Part shown: one piece after another, positions 30,296 to 38,654 of the stretch
How positions within the stretch are numbered: position 1 is the stretch's first letter
Layout: each line of letters opens with the position of its first letter
From: an uncultured Bacteroidia bacterium
Lineage (GTDB): Bacteria; Bacteroidota; Bacteroidia; Bacteroidales; UBA932
Length of the DNA: 64,000 bases
Assembly: GCA_902785065.1 (NCBI GenBank)
Contig: CACZXH010000001.1
Location: forward strand, 59,678-123,677
Reading direction: 5' to 3'
Notes under the pieces: model-generated
What the model was told of the DNA's origin: nothing
The model's input: only the letters and a program-made list of their open reading frames with translations
Databases searched by the model: none
Translations under genes and position numbers: made by a program

Positions 30296-31804
30296 ATGAA
30301 ACGCTTTTTTACGATTGGGCTGTGCCTGGCCGTCCTTTCCTGCACGCCGGTCTACGACGTCGTCGTGGCCGGCGGCGGTACCGGAGGAACGACCGCCGCC
30401 ATCGAGGCGGCCCGCGACGGCGCCAGGACCCTCGTCATCGAGTCCACGCCCTGGCTGGGCGGCATGCTTACGGCTGCCGGCGTCAGCGCCGTGGACGGCA
30501 ATTACCGGCTGCGTGGCGGCCTTTTCGGCGAATTCGCAGATTCGCTTGCAGCCCGCTACGGCGGCTATGAAGCCCTCAAGTCGGGGTGGGTGTCCAACAT
30601 CCTCTTCAATCCGGCCGTCGGCGCTCAGATCCTTAAAAACATGGCCGACAAGGCAGGCGTCCAGGTCTGTTTCGGGACGGATGCGGAAGAGATTATCCGC
30701 CGGAAAGCCGGCGGATGGACCCTCTGCCTGTCCGACGGTTCCACGGTCCTGGCCAAAGTCCTCATCGACGGGACCGAACTGGGTGACGTCGCCGAAATAG
30801 TGGGCGCGGAAGAGCTCCAGGACCGCGTCAGCGCCCAGGACCTCACCTATGTCGCCATCGCCAAGGAATACGACCACGACGTAAGCATTCCGGAGCCGGA
30901 AGGCTATGACATCGACCTGTACCGGAGCTGCTGCGACAATCCCCTCGCGGACAACCGGGCCGGTTTCAACCCCTATGGGCAGCAGCTCTGGAGCCCGGAG
31001 ATGATGCTATCTTACGGCCGGCTTCCGGACGGGCATCTGATGATCAACTGGCCCGTATTCGCCAACGACTATTTCGCAGAATACCTGGACATGGACGCGG
31101 AAGGCCGGGCGGAGGTGGTCCGGAAAGCGAAACTCCGCACGCTGGGGTTCATCTACTTCCTCCAGCATGAACTGGGATACCGGAACATCGGCATTGCCGA
31201 TGACGTGTATCCGACCGAGGACGGTCTCCCCTTCTACCCTTACTACCGGGAAGCACGGAGAATCGCCGGCAGGGATACGATGACCGTCGATGCGGCCAAG
31301 CATCCCTATGATTACGACTTATATACACGCGCCGTCGCCGTCGGAGACTATCCCGTGGACCATCACCACGTCCAGAATCCACGCCGGGAGGAACTTTCCC
31401 ACCTCTGGTTCGGGAAGATCCCTTCCTTCAGCGTGCCGATGGGCGTCCTCGTTCCCGTCCGCGTGGAAGATTTCCTGGTCGCCGACAAGGCCGTCTCCAC
31501 CTCGTGGGAGATGAACGGCGGCACCCGTCTCCAGCCCGTCGTCATGGGCCTGGGACAGGCGGCGGGCGCCCTGGCGGCCATCGCCGTGAAGACCGGACGG
31601 CATCCGTCCGAAGTGCCGGCCTCCGAAGTGCAGTCCGTCCTGCTGGACCACGGCTGCTACCTCCTCCCCTTCCTGGACCTCAAGCCCTCCGACCCCGGCT
31701 TCCGTCAGCTGCAGGAGAAGGGCGTCCGCGGCGAAGTCCGGGGCACCGGCCGCAGCGTGGGCTGGGCCAACGAAACCTGGGTCAATCTGCCTGAAGATGA
31801 ATAA
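30296..31804 (+). CDS. FAD-dependent oxidoreductase (FAD_oxidored family) with lipoprotein signal
   Basis: A 502-residue flavoprotein. The start at 30296 begins MKRFFTIGLCL and reaches a lipobox-like VLSC at Cys16. The dinucleotide-binding motif GGGTGG follows at residues 26-31, so the mature protein begins directly with its FAD-binding strand. Further family features are EAARDGARTLVIES (FAD ribose acid), PWLGGMLTAAGV, IDGTELGDVAE and a C-terminal GLGQAAGALAAIAV. The family includes enzymes acting on sugars and glycan-derived acids, often encoded in PULs; the reaction is unknown. An 8-nt overlap with the next gene shows translational coupling to a membrane acyltransferase-like protein. Confidence 0.88.
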   Translation: MKRFFTIGLCLAVLSCTPVYDVVVAGGGTGGTTAAIEAARDGARTLVIESTPWLGGMLTAAGVSAVDGNYRLRGGLFGEFADSLAARYGGYEALKSGWVSNILFNPAVGAQILKNMADKAGVQVCFGTDAEEIIRRKAGGWTLCLSDGSTVLAKVLIDGTELGDVAEIVGAEELQDRVSAQDLTYVAIAKEYDHDVSIPEPEGYDIDLYRSCCDNPLADNRAGFNPYGQQLWSPEMMLSYGRLPDGHLMINWPVFANDYFAEYLDMDAEGRAEVVRKAKLRTLGFIYFLQHELGYRNIGIADDVYPTEDGLPFYPYYREARRIAGRDTMTVDAAKHPYDYDLYTRAVAVGDYPVDHHHVQNPRREELSHLWFGKIPSFSVPMGVLVPVRVEDFLVADKAVSTSWEMNGGTRLQPVVMGLGQAAGALAAIAVKTGRHPSEVPASEVQSVLLDHGCYLLPFLDLKPSDPGFRQLQEKGVRGEVRGTGRSVGWANETWVNLPEDE

Positions 31805-32963
31805 GAGAAACCTCGCCATCGACATGTTCCGGGGGCTGACCATGCTCCTGATGGTCTTCGTCAATGAATTCTGGAAAGTGTTCAATGTTCCCCACTGGCT
31901 GGAGCATTTCGCCACGATAGAGGACGGCATGGGCCTTTCCGACATCGTTTTCCCCATGTTCCTCTTCGCCATGGGCATGTCCATCCCTTACGCGCTGGAG
32001 CGTAGGAGGGAGAAGGAATATTCCACGGAAAGTACGCTCAAGCACATCTTCAGCCGGACATTGGCCCTGCTGGTGATGGGGGCCTTCATCTGCAACCAGG
32101 AGTCGCGGGAGATGACCGGAAACCGGGGCCTCTGGGTCCTCCTGATGATCGTGGGCTTTTTCCTCACCTGGAACCAGTATCCCAGGGACTGGAAGCCCGC
32201 CCGGTGGCTCAAACTCCTCGGCATAATCCTCCTCGTCGCCCTCGCCCTCTGTTTCCGGTCCACGGACGGAGGCCTGTTCCAGGGCCTCTGGTGGGGTATC
32301 CTGGGCCAGATTGGCTGGATGTACCTGTTCTGCGCCATGGTCTGGCTGCTGTGCCGGGAACGGACGTGGATCATCCCCGTCATCTGGGCAGGCCTCTGCC
32401 TGGTGAACCTCTCCGTCATCCCCATGCGGGACGGAAGCCAGCTCGTCGGCCCCAACATCCTGGCCGATTTTGCCAATGCGCTCCAGCTTGGAAAGTGCTA
32501 CGGCCCCATCATGGGCCTCGGCGGCGTCATGCTCACCGTAGCGGACTGGAAGCTTTCCGACCGTTCCAGCGGTCAGCGGATCGGCCTGGGGATTGCTGCT
32601 GCGGCCGTCCTTGCCGTCCTGGGGATGGCAGCCCATACCGGCTGGATCGTTTCCAAGAACCTCGGGACGCTCCCCTGGTGCCTCTTCGTCTGCGCCATTT
32701 CCGTGGCCCTGTACACGCTTCTGCGCTATATGGAAAAAAGGGGCTGGACCGGCTGGTTCAAACCCCTTGTTCCTGCGGGAACCGCCACCCTGACAGTGTA
32801 TATGATTCCCTATCTGTTCGTTGCGCTGTGGATCTTTGTCAATCCCGACATTCCGCAGTGGCTGACCGGCTGGGTGGGCGTCGGCAAATGCGCCCTCATG
32901 GCGGCCGTCTATATCGCCTGCGCCTGGGGATTGACCAAGGCCGGCATCAAGCTCAAAATCTGA
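31797..32963 (+). CDS. DUF5009/HGSNAT-type multi-pass membrane protein
   Basis: A 388-residue integral membrane protein beginning NKRNLAIDMFRGLTMLLMVFVN, which resembles the D-x-x-R-G-x-x-x motif of heparan-alpha-glucosaminide N-acetyltransferase-like and DUF5009 proteins. About ten hydrophobic helices are visible, with a conserved VFPMFLFAMGMSIPYAL segment after the first. Relatives are proposed to carry acetyl groups from cytosolic acetyl-CoA across the membrane to a sugar on the far side. Its start overlaps the upstream FAD oxidoreductase by 8 nt. Its last 11 bp overlap the 3' end of the convergent GHL10 gene. Function is inferred from family only. Confidence 0.85.
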   Translation: MNKRNLAIDMFRGLTMLLMVFVNEFWKVFNVPHWLEHFATIEDGMGLSDIVFPMFLFAMGMSIPYALERRREKEYSTESTLKHIFSRTLALLVMGAFICNQESREMTGNRGLWVLLMIVGFFLTWNQYPRDWKPARWLKLLGIILLVALALCFRSTDGGLFQGLWWGILGQIGWMYLFCAMVWLLCRERTWIIPVIWAGLCLVNLSVIPMRDGSQLVGPNILADFANALQLGKCYGPIMGLGGVMLTVADWKLSDRSSGQRIGLGIAAAAVLAVLGMAAHTGWIVSKNLGTLPWCLFVCAISVALYTLLRYMEKRGWTGWFKPLVPAGTATLTVYMIPYLFVALWIFVNPDIPQWLTGWVGVGKCALMAAVYIACAWGLTKAGIKLKI

Positions 32964-34242
32964 CGTCCCAGTAATCGAAAGCCCGGATGTGGCAGAGGTC
33001 GAAGAGGAAGAATCCGTCGGCTTCGGCCTGGATGGTCTTTTCGATTTCGGGCAGGAGGGCGGCCTGGCCGCCTTTTTCGAAGCCCTTCTCGTTGCCGATG
33101 TCCGGTCCGGCGTAGAAAGGCACGTCGCCGCAGAGCCGTTTCCGGCCCAGGCGGGCATATCCTTCCATGGTCTTTTCCGTGTCGCCATGGACATTGGCCG
33201 CCGGACAATAGGTTCCGATAAGCATGAAGTCCACGAGATCTGCAAATCCCGTTGCCTGATAGGTGGGCGTCGCCCAGGCGAAAGTGGGTTCCTCCTTCGC
33301 CAGGTCGTACTTCGGGCTCGTCCAGTTCACGCCGCTCCGGTAATACTCTGAGAACCAGGCACCCACATAGATGCCCAGCGGCAGGTCCTTCCGGACGGAA
33401 TGCACCTTGTCCACGCACCGGGCCACGAAATCGTGGATCACGCGGCAGCGGAAAGTGAGCCACTCCGTTTCCAACGCATCCGGCGTCTTGTCCAGGAAGA
33501 TGTGCCCCGGTTCCGTGAATACCGGCCAGCGTTCCGGTTCCCGGCCGATGTAGGCCGCGAACTGCTCCCGGGCCGTTTCCGTATAGCCGGCATCCATCGC
33601 ATAGTCATCATAGCGGCAGCGGTCCATGACGATGCCGTCCAGTCCCTGGTAGGAGGCCAGTTCGCCCAGCATCGTCAGGAGGAAATCCTGCACCTCGGCA
33701 TTGGCCGGATCCAGGAAACAGCCCCCGCGGACGGCGAAATTGTCCGCCTGGTTCGCCAAGGTGCCGTCAGGAAGCAGGTCCACGGCGCACCAGGACTTCC
33801 GCTCCGGATGGTCGTACACCATGCCCGTAATGAAATTGCTGCCCATCCGCCAGCCTCCGACCATCATGTTCACCCCGGCATGGACCTTGAGGCCCGCCAC
33901 ATGGCCGGCGTCGATGAAGGCCTGGAGATAGTCGAAATCCGCCTTCCGCTGCTTCAGGCCGATTTCCCCGCCGAACCAGGCCGGGACCTTCGTCAGCGCC
34001 GGAGCCACGGAACTATTGAAGAGCACATCCCCGCAGGTGGGACGTACGTCCACGACGATGTCCGTGAAACCCATCTGGGCGATACGCTTACAGTCCGTCG
34101 CAATGGAATCCGCATCGTCGGCATAACTGGAGAAGTTGGCCGAAGCATCGATCCAGAGGAAGCGGGAAGGCTGCTCCATCCCTCCCTTACAGGCTGTAGT
34201 CAGAAAAATGACCGCGAGCCCGAGCCAGAATCCTGTCTTCAT
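32953..34242 (-). CDS. GHL10-type family-10-like glycosidase lipoprotein (second copy)
   Basis: A 429-residue lipoprotein (lipobox TTAC) of the glycosyl-hydrolase-like 10 group. Barrel motifs are GFTDIVVDVRPTCGDVLFNS near residue 60, KVHAGVNMMVGG, and GLDGIVMDRCRYDD, where a catalytic acid would sit. The DigH/YddW member of this group in E. coli cleaves denuded peptidoglycan strands; other members are uncharacterised. It is a close paralogue of the product of 36214-37605 in the same operon, sharing TDI(V/I)VDVRPTxGDVLF and the HAAGLR/HVAGLK-NxxxGG core. It is last in the operon and separated from the BACON gene by a terminator-like hairpin. Its 3' end overlaps the convergent gene by 11 bp. 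Confidence 0.82.
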   Translation of the reverse strand: MKTGFWLGLAVIFLTTACKGGMEQPSRFLWIDASANFSSYADDADSIATDCKRIAQMGFTDIVVDVRPTCGDVLFNSSVAPALTKVPAWFGGEIGLKQRKADFDYLQAFIDAGHVAGLKVHAGVNMMVGGWRMGSNFITGMVYDHPERKSWCAVDLLPDGTLANQADNFAVRGGCFLDPANAEVQDFLLTMLGELASYQGLDGIVMDRCRYDDYAMDAGYTETAREQFAAYIGREPERWPVFTEPGHIFLDKTPDALETEWLTFRCRVIHDFVARCVDKVHSVRKDLPLGIYVGAWFSEYYRSGVNWTSPKYDLAKEEPTFAWATPTYQATGFADLVDFMLIGTYCPAANVHGDTEKTMEGYARLGRKRLCGDVPFYAGPDIGNEKGFEKGGQAALLPEIEKTIQAEADGFFLFDLCHIRAFDYWDVRF

Positions 34243-34252
34243 TTTTAGAAAT

Positions 34253-34280
34253 GAGGCCTTCGGGGTTTTCCGAAGGCCTC
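34253..34280 (-). terminator. Hairpin terminator between BACON gene and second GHL10 gene
   Basis: A perfect 11-bp stem (GAGGCCTTCGG, 6-nt loop, CCGAAGGCCTC) lies between two co-oriented genes. On the minus strand it is followed by the weak U-tract ATTTCT, so partial termination within the operon is expected. Confidence 0.7.
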
Positions 34281-34288
34281 TTCACAAT

Positions 34289-36202
34289 TTACAGGGACAA
34301 TTCAAACTTGCGGTAAGACGAAGTGGCTGCATCCATCAGGTACACCATCAGCGTCCCGTCTTCCGCGACAACCCGAACATCGGCATTGTTGCCATACTGC
34401 CAATTGCCTTCCGTTGCATAATACTCCTGATCGATAGCCAGTTCAGGCGCACCGGGATCACTGAGTTTCAGGATCCATAGCTTACCGGGCATGTAGCCGT
34501 CCACGACCCCGTCATAGTCCCAGTCGGCGAAGGAGAAATAGTTCATGCCGACAATGGCCGCATAGGTTTCACCTTCATAAGTGAAGACGTCTCCTGCATT
34601 GACAGCCCCCTCCCAGGTATAACCGGTCTTGAAGGCAACCTTCCAGCCGTCAGCCGTCATGGCCGGATTGTAATGGACATTATAGTCTCCGACATAACCG
34701 GCGAAATAGAAGCCGTTGTTCACGGTCGTTCCGCAGCCCAGCGTCACGGCATGGAAGGAATCCCAAAGGTCTCCGCCAGAGGACGGGGAAACGGCACTGA
34801 CGGTCGGGGTGTCCGTCGTCGCACCTCCCTTGATTTCCCAGGCGACGGAGTAGGTCCCGCCACCGGCGGCACCGGAAGTCATTGCCAGGACGGCGTCTCC
34901 GGTCGCATCGCCCGTCACCCGGGCATTGTCAAGCCCATATCCATAGAAGCCGTCCCGATAGGTCAGGATCGGATTCCCGTAGTTCCCGTCCAGGAAATCG
35001 GCTTCGCTCATGACATAGACCTGCAGTGGAATCTGCGCGGCCTCATCCAGCGACCAGTCTTCCTTCAGCGGGAAATTGCCGCCGGTGGTCACAATCACGT
35101 GGCCGGCATCATCGTTCGTAATACCCGTAACATGGGCAACGGGCGCCTCAAGCACCTTCTCCTCATTTCCATTCGAACGGTTGATCAGATGGATTCCCGG
35201 AGTGACCGCACCGGGCGAGTACATGGCGAGGTAATCTCCGGCGGTAGCAATCGAAACGCGGGTACTATTCGGGAAGATGGCCCAGTAGAAATCCTTCGTC
35301 CAGGTCTGTTCCAGGGAGGCCAGTCCCTTCTGCTTTACCTGGATCATGGCGCCGTAGTCACTGTAATCCTCGCCCTGGAGGGAGCACCCCATATAGATGT
35401 ATTCCGTCCGGGGAGAATCCGCATTCTCGGGAATCGTCACGGTGACCACGTTTCCTTCCTTGATTACCGTAATCCAGTCAGCGTCGGGTGCTTCCGCATA
35501 GAATTCCATATTGGTTTCCGCGGTGAAGGTATAGGTGATACCTTCCTTCGGGACCATCAGCGTGCCCCAAAGGCCGACTCCCTGCTCGTCAACCAGGTTG
35601 AAGAAAGGTTCGAATGCACCCTGATTGACCGTTACGACTTTGGTCAAGGAACCTCCATCAGAGATGGTCACATGGCCGCTGCGTCCATCCCGTTTGACAT
35701 TCAGAGGAATCTGTACCGAGACGATGCCATCTTCCAGGGCCTTGGTCCGGATAATCGTCATCCAGTCCACATCGGTCGTCGCCGTGTAGGACACGTTGGC
35801 CCGGACCGGAATCTCGATGGTCGTCCCTTCGTACGGGACTGCCACCTCATCCCCGTCCACAAAGAGGCCGTCAAACTGCGACTGCACGATCCGGACGGTC
35901 TTTGTAACCGTACCGGAAGTCAGCGTCAGTACGGCTTCACGGGCGGAATAGTCCTTGTTGTCCATGACCGCCAACTTCAACACACCGCTGCCCGTTCCTT
36001 TCCGCGTGGCAGGGACGACCCATCCCTCGGAGAGTTCCGTGGTCCAGTCGCCGTTTGAGGTAACGTTGACCAGCGCAATACTGGCTTTGGCCGGCACCAG
36101 GATTTCCGTCTCTCCCACTTCCAATTTCGCCGCTTCCTGCGACGTCTTGGTGCAGGCCAGCACGGCGGCTGCACTCAGAAGGATTGCGAAAAATTGTTTC
36201 AT
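34289..36202 (-). CDS. BACON-domain surface lipoprotein
   Basis: A 637-residue lipoprotein (lipobox VLAC). Two BACON-like Ig modules can be seen: residues ~25-110 (SNGDWTTELSEGWV, REAVLTLTSGTVTKTVRIVQ) and ~120-200 (VSYTATTDVDWMTII, SGHVTISDGG). A further module lies at ~205-290 (DADWITVIKEGN). BACON domains are found on carbohydrate-active and glycan-binding proteins of this phylum. The C-terminal half (from about residue 295) looks propeller-like and resembles the C-terminal half of the DUF5018-like lipoprotein at 38651-40339, for example GITNDDAGHVIV against GITSDEAGNILL. A surface glycan-binding protein of the SusE/F class is the likely role. It ends before the hairpin at 34253-34280. Confidence 0.8.
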   Translation of the reverse strand: MKQFFAILLSAAAVLACTKTSQEAAKLEVGETEILVPAKASIALVNVTSNGDWTTELSEGWVVPATRKGTGSGVLKLAVMDNKDYSAREAVLTLTSGTVTKTVRIVQSQFDGLFVDGDEVAVPYEGTTIEIPVRANVSYTATTDVDWMTIIRTKALEDGIVSVQIPLNVKRDGRSGHVTISDGGSLTKVVTVNQGAFEPFFNLVDEQGVGLWGTLMVPKEGITYTFTAETNMEFYAEAPDADWITVIKEGNVVTVTIPENADSPRTEYIYMGCSLQGEDYSDYGAMIQVKQKGLASLEQTWTKDFYWAIFPNSTRVSIATAGDYLAMYSPGAVTPGIHLINRSNGNEEKVLEAPVAHVTGITNDDAGHVIVTTGGNFPLKEDWSLDEAAQIPLQVYVMSEADFLDGNYGNPILTYRDGFYGYGLDNARVTGDATGDAVLAMTSGAAGGGTYSVAWEIKGGATTDTPTVSAVSPSSGGDLWDSFHAVTLGCGTTVNNGFYFAGYVGDYNVHYNPAMTADGWKVAFKTGYTWEGAVNAGDVFTYEGETYAAIVGMNYFSFADWDYDGVVDGYMPGKLWILKLSDPGAPELAIDQEYYATEGNWQYGNNADVRVVAEDGTLMVYLMDAATSSYRKFELSL

Positions 36203-36213
36203 ATACTTGGTTG

Positions 36214-37605
36214 TTATTTGTTTACAGTTTTCAGGTATGCATCGATCCCGCTTTTGAACGAGGACCAGTAATCATACATCTTGATATGGCAAAGGTCGAA
36301 AATGAACAGTCCGTCCGAGGCGCCGAGGCAGGTGGACACGATATCCGGTATCCGGCTGGACTGCCCGCCGTTTTCAAAGCCGCTGCCATTGCCGACATCC
36401 GGGCCCGCGGCGTAAGGGACCGCACCGTTCAGACGCTTGGCGCCCAGTCGGCAAAAGCCCTCCATCGTCCATTCCGTGGACCCGTGGATGCTGTCCACGC
36501 CGGCATAGGCGCCGAGGAAGATAAAATCCAGATGGTCCGCAAAACCGGCAGCCTGATACTCGGCAGATGCCCACGGATACTCCTGCCTGCAGTTGTAAGT
36601 GGGGCTCGCCCAATTCACTCCGGAAGTGTAGTAGGAAGAGTACCATGCACCCACGTACACCCCGAACCGGATATCCGGATTCACGGCATGCGCCTTGTCG
36701 GAAGCCTTTTCCACCAGGTCGTGGATCGTTTTCACGCGAAAAGAGAGCCACTGGCGCTGAAGCGAGGAGACCGAGGAAGGCAGTGTCGTGGTCCCCGGAG
36801 CGAAAATATCAGAAGGCCAAGACGTTACCCGCTGTCCCGCATACTTCTCGAACGCATGCCGGGTGTCATCGGAAAAATCGCTCTGCAAGCCGCTGTCATC
36901 GTACCGGCAGCGATCGAGAACGATGCCGTCCAACTCCTTGTAGGCAGCCAGCTCCCCGACCAGCGTGACCACGAAATCCTGTACCGACGGATGGGCCGGA
37001 TTCAGGAAACGGGGGCCGTAATCAGATACGTCCATGCAACTCGTCAAGCCGGAGGAAAGATTCTGCACCGTGCACCAGTCCCGCTTGGAATCGTCCGAAA
37101 AGACCATTCCTTCGGATCCCAGTCCATAAGGGCAGAGATACCCTCCGACAAGCGTGTTGATGGCGGCATTGACCCGGAGTCCGGCCGCATGGCCTTCCTC
37201 GATGAAAGCCTGCAGGTAGTCGAAATCCGCCGTCCGCTGCGCCCAGTCATAGGTACTCCCCTTCCAACGGTCGATCCGTTTCAGGGCAGGTGCCACGGAA
37301 GACTTGAACAGGACATCGCCGGTCGTAGGCCGGACATCCACGATGATGTCAGTGAATCCGGTCCGGGCAATGCGCTCGCAGTCTTTCCGGATATTCTCCC
37401 GGCTGTTGCCATAGTCATCGAAGTTGGCGGCGGCGTCAATCCAGACATAGCGCGGCTTTCCCCCGATCCCTTCATCCGAAGGATCGGGAACCACCGGGGC
37501 CGGATCCGGAGTATCCCACTCGTCATTCCACTGGTATCCATTGTCCGGCTTGCAGCCCGCAAGGGCCGCCAGCAGGAGGACCGCTATGAAAAACCTTCCT
37601 TTCAT
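36214..37605 (-). CDS. GHL10-type family-10-like glycosidase lipoprotein (first copy)
   Basis: A 463-residue lipoprotein (lipobox ALAGC) with a short acidic and proline-rich linker (residues ~20-45) before the barrel. Motifs: YVWIDAAANFDDYG, GFTDIIVDVRPTTGDVLFKS, RVNAAINTLVGG and GIVLDRCRYDD. The family (glycosyl-hydrolase-like 10) contains DigH/YddW, which cuts denuded peptidoglycan, but most members have no known substrate. Its start overlaps the NAGPA gene's stop by 4 nt (ATGA), and the BACON gene follows after 11 bp, so it is deep in the PUL B operon. The longer linker distinguishes it from its paralogue at 32953-34242. Confidence 0.82.
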   Translation of the reverse strand: MKGRFFIAVLLLAALAGCKPDNGYQWNDEWDTPDPAPVVPDPSDEGIGGKPRYVWIDAAANFDDYGNSRENIRKDCERIARTGFTDIIVDVRPTTGDVLFKSSVAPALKRIDRWKGSTYDWAQRTADFDYLQAFIEEGHAAGLRVNAAINTLVGGYLCPYGLGSEGMVFSDDSKRDWCTVQNLSSGLTSCMDVSDYGPRFLNPAHPSVQDFVVTLVGELAAYKELDGIVLDRCRYDDSGLQSDFSDDTRHAFEKYAGQRVTSWPSDIFAPGTTTLPSSVSSLQRQWLSFRVKTIHDLVEKASDKAHAVNPDIRFGVYVGAWYSSYYTSGVNWASPTYNCRQEYPWASAEYQAAGFADHLDFIFLGAYAGVDSIHGSTEWTMEGFCRLGAKRLNGAVPYAAGPDVGNGSGFENGGQSSRIPDIVSTCLGASDGLFIFDLCHIKMYDYWSSFKSGIDAYLKTVNK

Positions 37606-38654
37606 TTCTTTTTCAGCATAATGGTACTGCCGACAGGACGCTGGCTGCCGTCCGATTCCCGGACAGTGGACTTTCCGTCGACAAGCAGGCAGGTGGAGCC
37701 TCCCCCATCCAGGTTCAGCGCTTCCGTGCAGCCCAGATCCAGCAGGACCCGGGCCACTTCGCCGGTCGTCAGTCCAGCCACGCCTTCCGTCATCCCGCGT
37801 CCTTCACAGACAAACAGGAACAACCGGCCGTCCGAGCAGCCGATGGCCGTCCGCGGATGACGCGCTTCCGGCATCTTGTCGTCAGAGCCGTTTCCATAGA
37901 ACAGTTCGGCTTTCCAGGAATCGACCACCTTGCCGCCATGGATGAGGACCGGACCGGCGCCGATGGCCGTCGTCGGGGAAAAGACGGAAGCCTTTTCCGG
38001 GAACTGGGCATCCGGAGCCTGCAAAGGTGCCGCTTCCCAGGAGTTCTGCGCCGGAGCGCCGTACAAGTAATGCTGGCCGGATGTAGTGTAATAGGTCCAT
38101 CCGCAACCCAGTTTTCCGTCTTTCTCATAGAAGACACCCCGGGTAGGATAATAGTAGGTACTCCAGTCCAGGGAGGCATAATTGAGATTGACGCCATACG
38201 TGCGGCCGGCGCTTACGGCGACGGAGGCATTGTAACGCCTGCCGTCCTCCACGAAGAAGTAGCCGCCATTCATCACGACGGGAGCCTTGGTGGCTTCAAA
38301 TACTTCAGCGGGCGTTTTGAGCGCCTCGGAGGTTCCTTCCGTCCGGGGGTCATCGATGCTCCATACGTCCCATGTAACCATCGAAAGGTCGGCTACTGCG
38401 ACATAGGCGACGGCCTTCACTCCCTGAAGGGTACCCGGGCCCTTGTACAGCTGGATTCCGTCCGGCAGTCCGGAATAGGAGGCAGACACATTGGTCCACC
38501 CCTTCTCCGGAAGTCCCGGATTGGGATCGGCCGCAGGCTGCGGTTCCTCCGGAGTCGCCGGTTCCGTCCACGGCCACTCGGGGACGGGCGTTTCCTTGGA
38601 GGAACACCCGCACCCGAGCAGCGTGGCGGACAGAAGGATCAACAGACGTTTCAT
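37602..38654 (-). CDS. Phosphodiester glycosidase (NAGPA-domain) lipoprotein
   Basis: A 350-residue lipoprotein (lipobox GCGC, SSK following) with a proline-rich linker and a NAGPA domain. Motifs: APVVMNGGYFF, SPTTAIGAGPVLIHGG, HPRTAIGCSDGRLFLFVCEGR and LNLDGGGSTCLLVDGK, the last being the family hallmark NLDGGGS. The eukaryotic relative removes GlcNAc from GlcNAc-1-phospho-6-mannose. Bacterial proteins are assigned as phosphodiester glycosidases, which suggests a substrate with a sugar-phosphodiester bond. It overlaps both neighbours by 4 nt (ATGA at each end), so it is tightly coupled to the DUF5018-like lipoprotein and GHL10 genes. Actual substrate unknown. Confidence 0.9.
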   Translation of the reverse strand: MKRLLILLSATLLGCGCSSKETPVPEWPWTEPATPEEPQPAADPNPGLPEKGWTNVSASYSGLPDGIQLYKGPGTLQGVKAVAYVAVADLSMVTWDVWSIDDPRTEGTSEALKTPAEVFEATKAPVVMNGGYFFVEDGRRYNASVAVSAGRTYGVNLNYASLDWSTYYYPTRGVFYEKDGKLGCGWTYYTTSGQHYLYGAPAQNSWEAAPLQAPDAQFPEKASVFSPTTAIGAGPVLIHGGKVVDSWKAELFYGNGSDDKMPEARHPRTAIGCSDGRLFLFVCEGRGMTEGVAGLTTGEVARVLLDLGCTEALNLDGGGSTCLLVDGKSTVRESDGSQRPVGSTIMLKKK

